In this document: piece after piece, positions 1 through 7,490 of the stretch
How the letters are laid out: every line of letters begins with the position of its first letter
How positions within the stretch are numbered: the first letter of the stretch is position 1
Assembly: GCA_038131955.1 (NCBI GenBank)
Contig: JAYPQK010000001.1
Location: 434,001-498,000, forward strand
Reading direction: 5' to 3'
From: SHAN690 sp038131955
GTDB lineage: Bacteria > Bacteroidota > Bacteroidia > Flavobacteriales_G > Salibacteraceae
DNA length: 64,000 bases
Made by a program: the position numbers and the translations under genes
The notes under the pieces: model-generated
The model's database searches: none
What the model was told of the DNA's origin: nothing
What the model saw: only the letters and a program-made list of their open reading frames with translations

Positions 1-1
1 A

Positions 2-2170
2 GGAGAATTGCCTGATAAAGTTTTTGGAGCAAATCCATTTGGCCTGATCAGCTACGACAGAGAAGATGGTTCGATCCAAGATCTCACCAAGATCAATGTC
101 CTCGCTCAAACCGGGATCACATGTTTCGAGTGCGATTATGACAATGACCTCTGTATCGTAGGTTATGAGAATGGGAACTTGGACATCATCGATGGTTCCA
201 ACCAGGTTACCAATCAGCCGGCAATAGTTTCGAGCAACATCGTAGGCGACAAAGCGATCAAGGCCATTCAGTTTGTCGGAGATGTGGCTTATCTGGCTAC
301 CGGTATCGGATTGGTGGAGCTTGATCTCACCTCATTGAATATTAACGAATACGCTAAGCTTACTTACCAGGGCTCACTCTTGGAATTGAGTGGACTCATG
401 CTGTTGCATGATACTTTCTATTTGGCTACGCAGAACAATCTCTACAAAGCTTCGAGCGCAACGATCTTCACCGAACCGTTGTTAGACGTTACGCAGGCGC
501 CGTTCAACCCTGAGAAGTTTAAGACCTTCTACACGATCGGCGATCAACTCCATGCCATCGTCACGAGTGAGTTTAATTCTGTGGACTCGGCGTTCAGTTA
601 CGACGGCAATTCTTGGTCGTTGGCGGGAGACTATAGTCAAAAGGGAGTACTCGGCATTGAGAGCGGTGATGGAGTTGTCCTTGTGGCTCATTTCAGCGAG
701 ATCGTAGAGTATGATCAGAACTTCCAACGGCTCCGTACTATAGACAGCTATGGTCTTTCAATCATGGAGGCTTACCATGCATCCTATGGACGAACAGAGG
801 GAGAGATCATTGTGGCAGACGGACGATTCGGCGTAGTACTCACCTCCTTCGAGAATCCGAGTAACTCGACCGTGATTAACATCTCTTCACCGCGAACGGG
901 AATTACGGCTGAGTTACAGGAGGTCGATGATGTGATCTATGCGATGCCGGGCGGAAGCGATTTTACTTTTAATCAGCCCTATTTATTCACGTTTAGAGAA
1001 GAGAGATGGTCCTCTCGCGTGATGGACTTGGATACGAATACAAGCATTCGAAACACCTCATCCATCATCGAAGTTGGAGACTTCACCTACATTGGTTTTG
1101 ATGGAAGCGGTCTTATGCAGCTGGATCAAGAAGGAAACATCCTGCAGCATTTTGATGAATCAAATGCAAAGATCCAAGACGATCCGGACGGCTATTATGG
1201 TCTAAAGGGCATGGCGGCTGATGATGAAGACAATCTTTGGATGCTCAACAGTCGGGCAACATCAACGCTGAGTATTTTGGACCCAGAGGGCAACTGGACC
1301 TTGATTTCTTTGGATGGATATCCGAAGCCGATCGCTGATAACTTCATGCGCCATTCTTCGGGTGTCTTTATCTTTTCGTTGAAGGATCAAGGCATTATTC
1401 TTTATGATCCGGGAACAACTCCGACAGAGACCTCGGATGATCGATTTGCCTCGATCAACACCTCTCCTGCTAACGGAAACCTACCGAACAACACCGTGAA
1501 TTGCATCGTGGAAGATGATGATGGCGAGGTTTGGATCGGTACGGATGACGGAATCGGCGTTATCTATAGCGTCGAGTCTATGTTTGGGCCTCAACCTGAT
1601 GACGTGCAGCGCATCATTGTGAATCAAGACGGCTACAACGGATATCTTTTTGAAGGAGACGCGGTCATGGCAATCGAGGCCGATGGCGCCAATCGCAAGT
1701 GGGTAGCTCCGCGTGGCGCTGGACTGTTTCTCATTTCATCGGACGGTCAGGAACAGATCACGCGCTTTACGGAAGACGATAGCCCGCTACTCAGCGACAA
1801 TGTGTCTGACCTTGCCATCCATCCCGAGACTGGGGAATTGTTCATTGCCACAGAACAGGGATTGCAGTCGTTTCGATCTGACGCTACCAAGCCGGCTTCG
1901 GTCCTACAAGACCTCAAGGTGTTTCCGAATCCAGTTAAACCAGGTTACAATGGTGTCATTACAGTTACCGGATTGACGGAAGGTGGGTATTTGCGGGTGA
2001 CCGATGTGGCGGGAAACCTCATCTACGAGACGCGCAGTCAAGGCGGAACCGCCATATGGGATGGTCGCGATCGAACCGGCGCCAAAGTGGCGAGCGGCAT
2101 CTATCTTTTTCAAGCCGCTGATCGTTCGGGATTTGGAGGAGCCATCACTAAGTTGATGTTCCTAAACTGA
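2..2170 (+). CDS. porZ: Type IX secretion system protein PorZ (5' partial)
   Basis: The reading frame is open to the left edge, so the N-terminus and signal peptide lie outside the window; the TTG at 8 is not a credible start. About 720 residues remain. The N-terminal two thirds consist of short beta-propeller blades of the two-component-regulator type (for example EVWIGTDDGIGVIY near residue 505), and the C-terminus is a T9SS type A sorting domain (VFPNPVKPG followed by ASGIYLFQ). PorZ is a surface component of the T9SS attachment complex that binds A-LPS and works with the sortase PorU. The neighbour is recO, an arrangement I recall from other Bacteroidota, which supports the call over an ordinary propeller cargo protein. 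Confidence 0.85.
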   Translation, partial: GELPDKVFGANPFGLISYDREDGSIQDLTKINVLAQTGITCFECDYDNDLCIVGYENGNLDIIDGSNQVTNQPAIVSSNIVGDKAIKAIQFVGDVAYLATGIGLVELDLTSLNINEYAKLTYQGSLLELSGLMLLHDTFYLATQNNLYKASSATIFTEPLLDVTQAPFNPEKFKTFYTIGDQLHAIVTSEFNSVDSAFSYDGNSWSLAGDYSQKGVLGIESGDGVVLVAHFSEIVEYDQNFQRLRTIDSYGLSIMEAYHASYGRTEGEIIVADGRFGVVLTSFENPSNSTVINISSPRTGITAELQEVDDVIYAMPGGSDFTFNQPYLFTFREERWSSRVMDLDTNTSIRNTSSIIEVGDFTYIGFDGSGLMQLDQEGNILQHFDESNAKIQDDPDGYYGLKGMAADDEDNLWMLNSRATSTLSILDPEGNWTLISLDGYPKPIADNFMRHSSGVFIFSLKDQGIILYDPGTTPTETSDDRFASINTSPANGNLPNNTVNCIVEDDDGEVWIGTDDGIGVIYSVESMFGPQPDDVQRIIVNQDGYNGYLFEGDAVMAIEADGANRKWVAPRGAGLFLISSDGQEQITRFTEDDSPLLSDNVSDLAIHPETGELFIATEQGLQSFRSDATKPASVLQDLKVFPNPVKPGYNGVITVTGLTEGGYLRVTDVAGNLIYETRSQGGTAIWDGRDRTGAKVASGIYLFQAADRSGFGGAITKLMFLN

Positions 2171-2176
2171 CGACCG

Positions 2177-2797
2177 ATGATCAAGGATCACGGAATACTG
2201 CTTCGATCGATCCCCTATTCTGACAGCGCGCGCATCCTTCATTGTTTCACGGAAAACAATGGCCTATTAGCCCTTTTCACCCGCTTGGGTAAGCGACGGA
2301 TGGCCGGTCACCTCCAGGCAGGGTCTCTGATCGAGTTTACCGCTAAGGATAAGTCAGGCGCCGACCTACTCACGTTGATCGATTCACGCTGGGATCCGGG
2401 CATTCCTACGGATTCTCTCGGAGGCGAAGAAGCGGCGCTATGGTTGTTTGCGGTGGAACTCCTCCAACGCTCATTGAAGGAGCGGTTGATCCTGCCGCAA
2501 CTGTATCACCGTATGGCGACGTATTATGGCTATCTATCACAAGCGGAAATAGCGATGAATCCTACCGTGCCCCTGGTGGTTATTTCAAGTCAGTTGGGTC
2601 TATCAGACGTAGCTATGGTGTTCCGTTTGGCCGACGCAGAGTCTCTGGAGGCCCTGCAACTTTTGGGAGTGGGTCGTGACCAGGAGATCAAAGCTTCGAC
2701 TCCGCAGACCAAGGAGGCATTCAACATTGAATTGGAGCGCTTCCAACAGCATTTCGGTATCGACCATTTGGGCTCGCTGGACCTGATCACTTTATAA
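2177..2797 (+). CDS. recO: DNA repair protein RecO
   Basis: RecO anneals single strands and loads RecA with RecR in the RecFOR recombination pathway. The 206-residue product starts with the typical OB-fold segment (ILLRSIPYSDSARILHCFT, residues 7-25) followed by GLLALFTRLGK, and then has the helical C-terminal part. It is somewhat shorter than the usual 230-250 residues, and I see no CxxC zinc motif, as in many Bacteroidota RecO proteins. It begins 6 bases after the porZ stop, so the two are probably cotranscribed. The ATG start at 2177 fits the family N-terminus. Confidence 0.88.
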   Translation: MIKDHGILLRSIPYSDSARILHCFTENNGLLALFTRLGKRRMAGHLQAGSLIEFTAKDKSGADLLTLIDSRWDPGIPTDSLGGEEAALWLFAVELLQRSLKERLILPQLYHRMATYYGYLSQAEIAMNPTVPLVVISSQLGLSDVAMVFRLADAESLEALQLLGVGRDQEIKASTPQTKEAFNIELERFQQHFGIDHLGSLDLITL

Positions 2798-2818
2798 TCC
2801 TGTATCTTAGGGAGTTCT

Positions 2819-3748
2819 ATGCTCCGCAAACTCGCATATGGGTTGTCGTTTTTCTTGCTTGTGCAAGGAGTGATCGCGCAGACGTCCAAGGAAGGCTTAA
2901 AGGATCACTTTGGATCTGCTTCCAGCAAGGAAGAACCGGGGCTATTATCCAGTCCTTTCAACAAGAAGGTGAAGCCGGCCAAGGAGCGAACGACGCTTTC
3001 GAGTGCGTTCGGCAAGAAGGAAAAGAAAAGCAAACCGCGGGAGCAGATGCCCAGCGCCTTTGGAAAGAAGAACAAGAAGCAGAAGGAGCGACAGCAAATG
3101 CCCAGTGCCTTTGGAAAGCCCACGAAAAAGGCCAAGGAAAGAGGCGAGATGAGTTCGGCGTTTTCGAAGCCAGTGGGTAAGAAGAAGGAGCGCGAGCAAA
3201 TGTCGAGTGCCTTTTCTGTGAAGCAAGCGCGAAAACAAAAGGAACGAGGTCTCCTAGGCGACTTCTACGCCGTAGCCGTGAAGAAGGCGGACGAACACAA
3301 CCAGCTGCCGTCCTTTTTTGCGAAGAAGATCAAGAAGGAAAGAGAGCGAGTAGAACAAGCAGATCATTTTGGGGTGAAAGTGGGCAAAGCGAAGAAGCGC
3401 GAGCTTCAATCTGACCACTTCGGGGTCAAGGTGGGAAAAAGCAAGGACCGAAAGGAGATGTCGGACCACTTCTCAACTGGCGGCAAGGCGAAAGAACATT
3501 CCGAGGATGACGTAGCGGTTTCGTTCAAGAAAAAGAAAAGTTGGAGACAGAACTTCATCGGCGAGCGCTTCCGGATCTTCTCACGAGACCCCAACCACAA
3601 AAAGAAGAAGGCCGTCAAGAAGGAGAAGCGAAAGCGAAGGGATCATTTTGGCCGGAAGAAACGAGACCTTGACCAACCTCAGAGTCCGCGGGGGCAGAAT
3701 GATCTTTTCCAGGGTGGGGTTTTGCCAAAGATGAAGGACCTTCGGTAG
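2819..3748 (+). CDS. Secreted Lys/Arg-rich protein with 17-residue tandem repeats
   Basis: I do not recognise this 309-residue protein. It has a clear signal peptide (about residues 1-21, ending VIAQ). The mature part has roughly 60 Lys and 22 Arg in about 288 residues. Residues 28-236 are a tandem array with one invariant Phe per unit at positions 31, 47, 64, 81, 98, 115, 132, 149, 167, 184, 201 and 218, a spacing of 17 in nearly every step. Units read roughly SAFGKKxKKxKERxxM in the first half and DHFGVKVGKxKxR in the second. A basic tail (about residues 236-285) follows. It lies 21 bases after recO. Export to periplasm or surface is inferred; binding to a polyanion is a guess from charge alone. 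Confidence 0.75.
   Translation: MLRKLAYGLSFFLLVQGVIAQTSKEGLKDHFGSASSKEEPGLLSSPFNKKVKPAKERTTLSSAFGKKEKKSKPREQMPSAFGKKNKKQKERQQMPSAFGKPTKKAKERGEMSSAFSKPVGKKKEREQMSSAFSVKQARKQKERGLLGDFYAVAVKKADEHNQLPSFFAKKIKKERERVEQADHFGVKVGKAKKRELQSDHFGVKVGKSKDRKEMSDHFSTGGKAKEHSEDDVAVSFKKKKSWRQNFIGERFRIFSRDPNHKKKKAVKKEKRKRRDHFGRKKRDLDQPQSPRGQNDLFQGGVLPKMKDLR
2900..3530 (+). repeat. Coding tandem repeat, 51-bp period (12-13 units)
   Basis: The DNA encodes the 17-residue units of the Lys-rich secreted protein. The period is read from the Phe spacing in the translation; the nucleotide copies are diverged, so this is an old protein-level repeat and not a recent expansion. Two subfamilies are visible, SAF-type upstream and DHF-type downstream. 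Confidence 0.8.
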
Positions 3749-3837
3749 TGACTCGTGAACAGTGATTTGGTTGTGAAAACTCTTGGCCGATTTTAGAGTA
3801 GGGACCGCTACCGGTCAAAATTACGGAATAAAGAAAG

Positions 3838-3865
3838 AAGCACCTGCTATTGCTAACAGGTGCTT
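3838..3865 (-). terminator. Terminator hairpin
   Basis: A 9-bp perfect stem (AAGCACCTG at 3838-3846 with CAGGTGCTT at 3857-3865, 10-base loop) lies 57 bases past the stop of the minus-strand membrane-protein gene. On the minus strand it is followed by a T-rich run. The plus-strand gene ending at 3748 could also use it, with poorer T content. Confidence 0.55.
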
Positions 3866-3921
3866 GTAAACTGGCTAAAGCCTTTTTCTAAAAATAGAAT
3901 AGAAAGCGTTTAAGACATGAG

Positions 3922-4377
3922 TTATTTCAACTTGCTTGATTGTGACATTCTCACAAGCACGTAAAGCGGCAGAACACCCAATACACCGTGCATAATCATT
4001 GGGTAAATGCGCATAGATTCTGTAATGCCATCAGGCATGTTAGGATCATACTTTACCATCAAAATAGCAATGAGGTTGACGGCACTCAAAGAGAGTAGCG
4101 TTTTGAGCATAAAAGATTTCACTAAAGACTTAGCTTCATCGTTGATCTCGTAGTCTGAGATGTTCTTTTTTGCGGGGAACGAGATTATGCCCATCACTAA
4201 AAAGAGAGCAATAGAGGTAAGCGCGAGCATTTTATCATCATTATAGGTTGGGATGAGTGATGTTAATGCGAGAAGCGAGAATAGGAAGTACCCCAATAAG
4301 AAGTACAAGCGTTTAAGCATTACTGCACCATAAATACTTATGGCAGAGATTATGATTGCGACAATTAAAATTTCCAT
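3922..4377 (-). CDS. Small membrane protein of unknown function
   Basis: I do not recognise a family. The 151-residue product has about four hydrophobic segments (around residues 3-20, 25-43, 50-68 and 90-108, with a further one near 125-143) and a short charged stretch (KKNISDYEINDEAK, about residues 70-83) between them, so it is likely an inner-membrane protein. Its AT-rich codon use resembles the toxin-like gene further right and differs from the core genes. It stands alone with its own downstream hairpin at 3838-3865. The start ATG at 4377 places a hydrophobic helix at the very N-terminus. Confidence 0.6.
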   Translation of the reverse strand: MEILIVAIIISAISIYGAVMLKRLYFLLGYFLFSLLALTSLIPTYNDDKMLALTSIALFLVMGIISFPAKKNISDYEINDEAKSLVKSFMLKTLLSLSAVNLIAILMVKYDPNMPDGITESMRIYPMIMHGVLGVLPLYVLVRMSQSSKLK

Positions 4378-4552
4378 GTTTTAGAGTATTTAGCTTCGGA
4401 AATTATAACATTTTCACGCTTAGTTGTATAATAAGTGCTTGATTTTGAATAGGATCGTACCGTCAGGGGGGTCAGTTGTTGAACAATCTTACACAAGCTG
4501 GCCCTCAATTGGAATCACAATTAAGCATTGAACCATAGATCGTAGAAACAAA

Positions 4553-4578
4553 AAACCCCGCCATCACTGGCAGGGTTT
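4553..4578 (-). terminator. Terminator hairpin beside repeated element
   Basis: The stem AAACCCCGCC/GGCAGGGTTT has one internal mismatch and a 6-base loop, followed on the minus strand by a T6 run. It sits immediately downstream (minus sense) of the element at 4580-4609, so it terminates whatever transcript contained that element, possibly also the toxin-like gene ending at 4825. Confidence 0.65.
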
Positions 4579-4579
4579 G

Positions 4580-4609
4580 TGGCTCCCCCTATTATTCAAA
4601 GATGCAGCA
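4580..4609 (-). repeat. tRNA-3'-end-like element, copy A
   Basis: This matches copy B (6591-6620) at all of its first 15 bases (TGGCTCCCCCTATTA on the plus strand) and at about 24 of 30 overall, with no gap. On the minus strand the 15 bases read as an acceptor strand AGGGGGA, a G and then CCA, which resembles a tRNA 3' end; the real tRNA-Asn nearby has acceptor AGGAGGA and discriminator G. The T-loop part is not convincing. Confidence 0.5.
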
Positions 4610-4824
4610 CAACTTCTTCTATTGACTATCCACTCATCTTGGATGACATCCATTTCTCCTTAGAGAATAATACTTAAGTGACGAGAGTAAACTTCCTCAA
4701 ATATTCAAGGATGTAGCTCGATGATTCATTGGTTTCTAATTTGTGGTTGACGTTTTGGCTAAGCTGCTTTTTAACTGAGTTTAGGTGGTGTTATAGGTTT
4801 TTTATGCGCTAAACCTGGATGTGA

Positions 4825-6099
4825 TTAGAGTGGTTTTTCTGTGATAACATTGTACCATCCTCCACCTTGAACTGATTGAGTTTTCCCGTCATCTTTCGAA
4901 TTGTAGTAAATTTTATCAGGTGGTATTGGTGTTATGAAATCATATTCATGAAACTTTACATATTCTCCTTTCCCAGGACTCGCGCTCAAACCCATAGCCA
5001 GAATCTGTATACCAGAAGCTGATTGATATAACCCAATTGAAGGTGAGGCAGAAATGCATTCAAAAGATTCGTTTACATTGATGAGATAATCGTTACCTCC
5101 AGCGCCACTGTCCATACCAGTACAGACGTAATTCAATAAAGTTATTTTTTTACCATTACCTATTTCAATTTTTTCTTGTGACCAAACCAAGTCTATCTGC
5201 TTATGTCTCTTATCTTCAGGGTTTAAAATTGCTTTACCAGGTTCACGATCTTTCATTATCTGAGCAGTACTTTCAGATTCTTTCTTATCGTTCATTCCAT
5301 CCAAGAATGCTTTCAACTTATCAAAGTAACCTAGTGCTGTTTTGCCAGGTTTAAACCCATCACTTGCTATTTGATTACGCTCTCTATTATCACCACGAAT
5401 CAAATTTTCCAGTGATAAGGTATCTGGAATCAAAAAACCATTTTTAGTATCTACTGTCTCTTTTCCTGAGGCTTCACCCACGGTTCTCTGAACCGTAGAA
5501 TTTTCTGCTGATTTTGTTTTGAGTTGCAATGCTCCTTTGTTCCCTGATTGGAGGGCTTTTGCACCCATCACATCAGCTTCATTCTCCAATCCAGTATCAT
5601 TATTCACATTTACTCCGCCTTTCATCTGCATGGTAGGTTTCACCCTGCCTTGCTTTTGTTGCGCTACATGCCAAGCTTCGTGAGGTAAATGTTTTTCCTG
5701 TCCAGAAGCTATATGAATGTCTGTCCCTTGGGCGTATGCATGTGCTTGTAATTGAGCAGGCTTATCAGAATTATAATGTACTTTTACGTCATCAATGGAG
5801 TATCCAGAAAGATTTTCAATTCCTGATTTCAAATTGTCGGGTAAGCCCGTTTTGTTCTCTATCTTTTGAATAGGCTGTTGATGTTGATCAGAATGGTTGT
5901 CAGCGATAGCCTGCAATTGAGCTGCTTGTTTAGCTTGAGGACTATTGTTCGCTAGTTCTTGTAACTTGCCTAGTGAGGTAGCTTCACGTCGATTATCTGC
6001 ATACTGAAAGGTGGACTGATCTCTGTCCTTTAACCGAGATTGAATCTGCGAGGCCGCTTTGCTCTTATTTTCTTGTTTTCTGTCAACTTGCGCATGCAT
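4825..6099 (-). CDS. DUF4157-domain toxin-like protein, possible ADP-ribosyltransferase C-terminus
   Basis: The 424-residue protein has a Gln/Lys-rich N-terminus without signal peptide, then a DUF4157 domain (about residues 80-185) with the metallopeptidase-like motif LPHEAWHVAQQ (H140, E141, H144) and LENEAD at 171-176. DUF4157 proteins are commonly cargo or toxins of extracellular contractile injection systems and other polymorphic toxin systems. The C-terminal half (about 205-424) is a separate domain. R235 in LIRGDNR, an ISAS segment at 349-352 and EYDFITPIPPDKI at 385-397 resemble the Arg, STS and catalytic-strand motifs of ADP-ribosyltransferase toxins, but the usual ExE is EYD here. 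No injection-system or immunity gene is nearby. The DUF4157 call is firm and the ART call tentative. Confidence 0.8.
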   Translation of the reverse strand: MHAQVDRKQENKSKAASQIQSRLKDRDQSTFQYADNRREATSLGKLQELANNSPQAKQAAQLQAIADNHSDQHQQPIQKIENKTGLPDNLKSGIENLSGYSIDDVKVHYNSDKPAQLQAHAYAQGTDIHIASGQEKHLPHEAWHVAQQKQGRVKPTMQMKGGVNVNNDTGLENEADVMGAKALQSGNKGALQLKTKSAENSTVQRTVGEASGKETVDTKNGFLIPDTLSLENLIRGDNRERNQIASDGFKPGKTALGYFDKLKAFLDGMNDKKESESTAQIMKDREPGKAILNPEDKRHKQIDLVWSQEKIEIGNGKKITLLNYVCTGMDSGAGGNDYLINVNESFECISASPSIGLYQSASGIQILAMGLSASPGKGEYVKFHEYDFITPIPPDKIYYNSKDDGKTQSVQGGGWYNVITEKPL

Positions 6100-6194
6100 A
6101 CATTAATCTTTCAAATTCGAAATAACCATATAAATTACAAATTAAATATAACCAAACAACCAAGCAGTTCATTACAATTGAAACATTCATTAGT

Positions 6195-6440
6195 TTGCTT
6201 CTTCTCCCCGAAATGAAAGGAATTTATTCAATTAAGTACGTTCTCCCTGCACTGGTTCCAGAACTCTCATACAATGATCTTGACATAAAAGAAGGAGGTA
6301 CAGCATCTAATACTTTTCTTTCTATTGTTAATGAAACCTTTGAAGGTGATGTGCAAGAAACAAGGAGACAATTATTAGAATACTGCGAGTTAGACACCTT
6401 CGCGATGGTAAAAATTCTTGAGAAACTACTGCTGGCGTAA
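6195..6440 (+). pseudogene. Remnant of a DUF2779 protein (C-terminal fragment)
   Basis: About 77 residues from PEMKGIYSIKYVLPALVPEL to the stop match what I know of the C-terminal end of DUF2779 proteins, which are several hundred residues long and have nuclease-like features. Everything upstream is missing: the frame runs open a little further left into AT-rich sequence without family similarity, about 95 bases from the start of the divergent toxin-like gene. The TTG at 6195 has no visible ribosome binding site. This is most likely a decayed gene cut by insertion of the toxin-like gene block. Confidence 0.7.
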
Positions 6441-6560
6441 AACTGATTTTCTATAAAAAAATCTGAAAATTGCAATTTTGAGAGTTGCAACCACATTTTC
6501 ACTCCAGAGATTAAGTCTATAATGTTGGCAACTAATGTTTTAAAAAGTGGAAAAATAAAA

Positions 6561-6582
6561 AAGAGGTCAAAAATGACCTCTT
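6561..6582 (-). terminator. Terminator hairpin beside repeated element
   Basis: A perfect 9-bp stem AAGAGGTCA/TGACCTCTT with an AAAA loop is followed on the minus strand by TTTTTTATTTTT. It lies 8 bases past element copy B in minus sense and about 125 bases past the end of the SnoaL-like fragment. Confidence 0.7.
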
Positions 6583-6590
6583 GTCTATGA

Positions 6591-6620
6591 TGGCTCCCCC
6601 TATTAACAGAAGTTGCAGCA
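6591..6620 (-). repeat. tRNA-3'-end-like element, copy B
   Basis: This is the second copy of the element at 4580-4609, in the same orientation and again directly followed on the minus strand by a terminator hairpin whose own sequence is unrelated to that of copy A. The conserved part therefore is the element and not the hairpin, which fits independent integration scars or a conserved 3' tail. Confidence 0.5.
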
Positions 6621-6708
6621 GGACAAAATCTTTTAATGGATTAGTTTAGGATATTTAAGTTTTCTCTATAAATTTTTTATTAGTCCTAATTGACCTAAAT
6701 GATAAAAA

Positions 6709-7074
6709 TCATTCAGGTAATACAAAATCACCTTTTGTTTGATACCACATAGTGAGCTTTCCATTCACTATTTGATACCATTCAATGTAGGTGCCATCTG
6801 TGCCAGTAAACTTTGCATTTACCCATTGTCCTTGTTGGTTTGTTACTGATGAATCTAATGCACCCTTGGGATAAACAGAAAAAGCATAATTAGTTTTCCA
6901 TCCCCATTCTTGTTGATTGTCAAGATTTTCTTGATATTCAGACTCAACTTTATCAACAAATTGCTGAGCAGAGTTTGCAGTAAAGCCATCTTCAAAGACA
7001 AACATGCCTTCGTCTGCAATCATTTCTTTCATGGCATTGTAATCACGAGCGGCCCATGCTTTAAATGAACACAC
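6709..7074 (-). pseudogene. SnoaL-like (NTF2-fold) protein, probably 5'-truncated
   Basis: The 121-residue frame contains FKAWAARDYNAMKEMIADE and ends in TYIEWYQIVNGKLTMWYQ, typical of small SnoaL/NTF2-like cone-shaped domains. Family members normally carry 20-50 further N-terminal residues, often with a signal peptide. Here the frame opens with GTG directly after a TAA codon, without a ribosome binding site, in the middle of the first helix of the domain. I read it as a fragment; a short functional protein is possible. Function of the intact protein is unknown, as the fold serves many roles. Confidence 0.55.
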
Positions 7075-7225
7075 TTAAAATGTTGTTAATCATTTTGAAT
7101 TAGGTAAATAGTTTGAAGGGTAATTTCAAAATCTCTGGGTGTTAGACTAATGTTCGATATTTCCAATGAGAACTCTCGGGTTCAAGACTTTTTCATGTTT
7201 TAATCCAAAACCTTGCGTAAACCTT

Positions 7226-7269
7226 GAAAAAAGAAAAAGGGTTACAAACTTCGATTGTCTGTAACCCTT
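7226..7269 (-). terminator. Terminator of tRNA-Asn
   Basis: A 10-bp perfect stem (AAGGGTTACA at 7237-7246 with TGTAACCCTT at 7260-7269) starts 14 bases past the tRNA 3' end and is followed on the minus strand by a run of TTTCTTTTTTC. Confidence 0.85.
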
Positions 7270-7282
7270 CGTAATTTCTTTG

Positions 7283-7356
7283 CTCCTCCTCTTGGGCTCG
7301 AACCAAGGACCCTCTGATTAACAGTCAGATGCTCTAACCAACTGAGCTAAGGAGGA
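7283..7356 (-). tRNA. tRNA-Asn (GTT)
   Basis: A 74-base cloverleaf reads cleanly on the minus strand: acceptor TCCTCCT/AGGAGGA with discriminator G, D-arm GCTCAGTTGGTTAGAGC, anticodon stem TCTGA/TCAGA around loop CTGTTAA with anticodon GTT, and T-arm CTTGG-TTCGAGC-CCAAG. The 3' CCA is not encoded. A promoter lies upstream at 7386-7416 and a terminator downstream. The AT-rich accessory region abuts its 3' end, the usual side for integration into tRNA genes. Confidence 0.97.
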
Positions 7357-7385
7357 ATAAAATGAACGTTCCTTCGAAAGGGCTG

Positions 7386-7416
7386 CAATATTAGTGTAGA
7401 ACTCTGAATCCTGCAA
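7386..7416 (-). promoter_or_regulatory. Probable promoter of tRNA-Asn
   Basis: On the minus strand TTG (7416-7414) and TAATATTG (7393-7386) are separated by 20 bases, close to the Bacteroidota pattern of TTG and TAnnTTTG with one mismatch. The -7 box lies 30 bases before the tRNA 5' end. Confidence 0.5.
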
Positions 7417-7490
7417 GCGTATTTTTTCGTCAACAAATCCCCACATTTGCGGCCGCAAACGGGAATGATCCCTCAAAAGAAGAAGAACGC

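Larger units (their letters stand above)
4378..4824. other. Intergenic region, 447 bases, AT-rich
   Basis: No coding sequence is evident. It contains a minus-strand terminator hairpin (4553-4578) and the first copy of a tRNA-3'-end-like element (4580-4609). The remaining sequence on both sides shows no feature I can name. Confidence 0.6.
3838..7282. other. Candidate tRNA-Asn-linked accessory region
   Basis: This stretch is visibly more AT-rich than both flanks, lies on the 3' side of the tRNA-Asn gene at 7283-7356, and contains mostly genes without core function: a small membrane protein, a DUF4157 toxin-like protein, a DUF2779 remnant and a truncated SnoaL-like gene. Two copies of a tRNA-3'-end-like element (4580-4609 and 6591-6620) divide it into blocks. 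No integrase or transposase is present and no perfect tRNA 3' duplication was found, so mobility is inferred from position, composition and decay. Confidence 0.45.

Noticed and set aside
3838..4609. Integron cassettes with attC sites, suggested by hairpins after single genes
   Set aside because: No GTTRRRY/RYYYAAC core sites at the hairpin ends and no integron integrase; the hairpins carry T-runs like ordinary terminators.
4580..4660. A second complete tRNA gene
   Set aside because: Only the acceptor-like 3' end fits; no T-loop at correct distance, no anticodon arm or D-arm can be folded.
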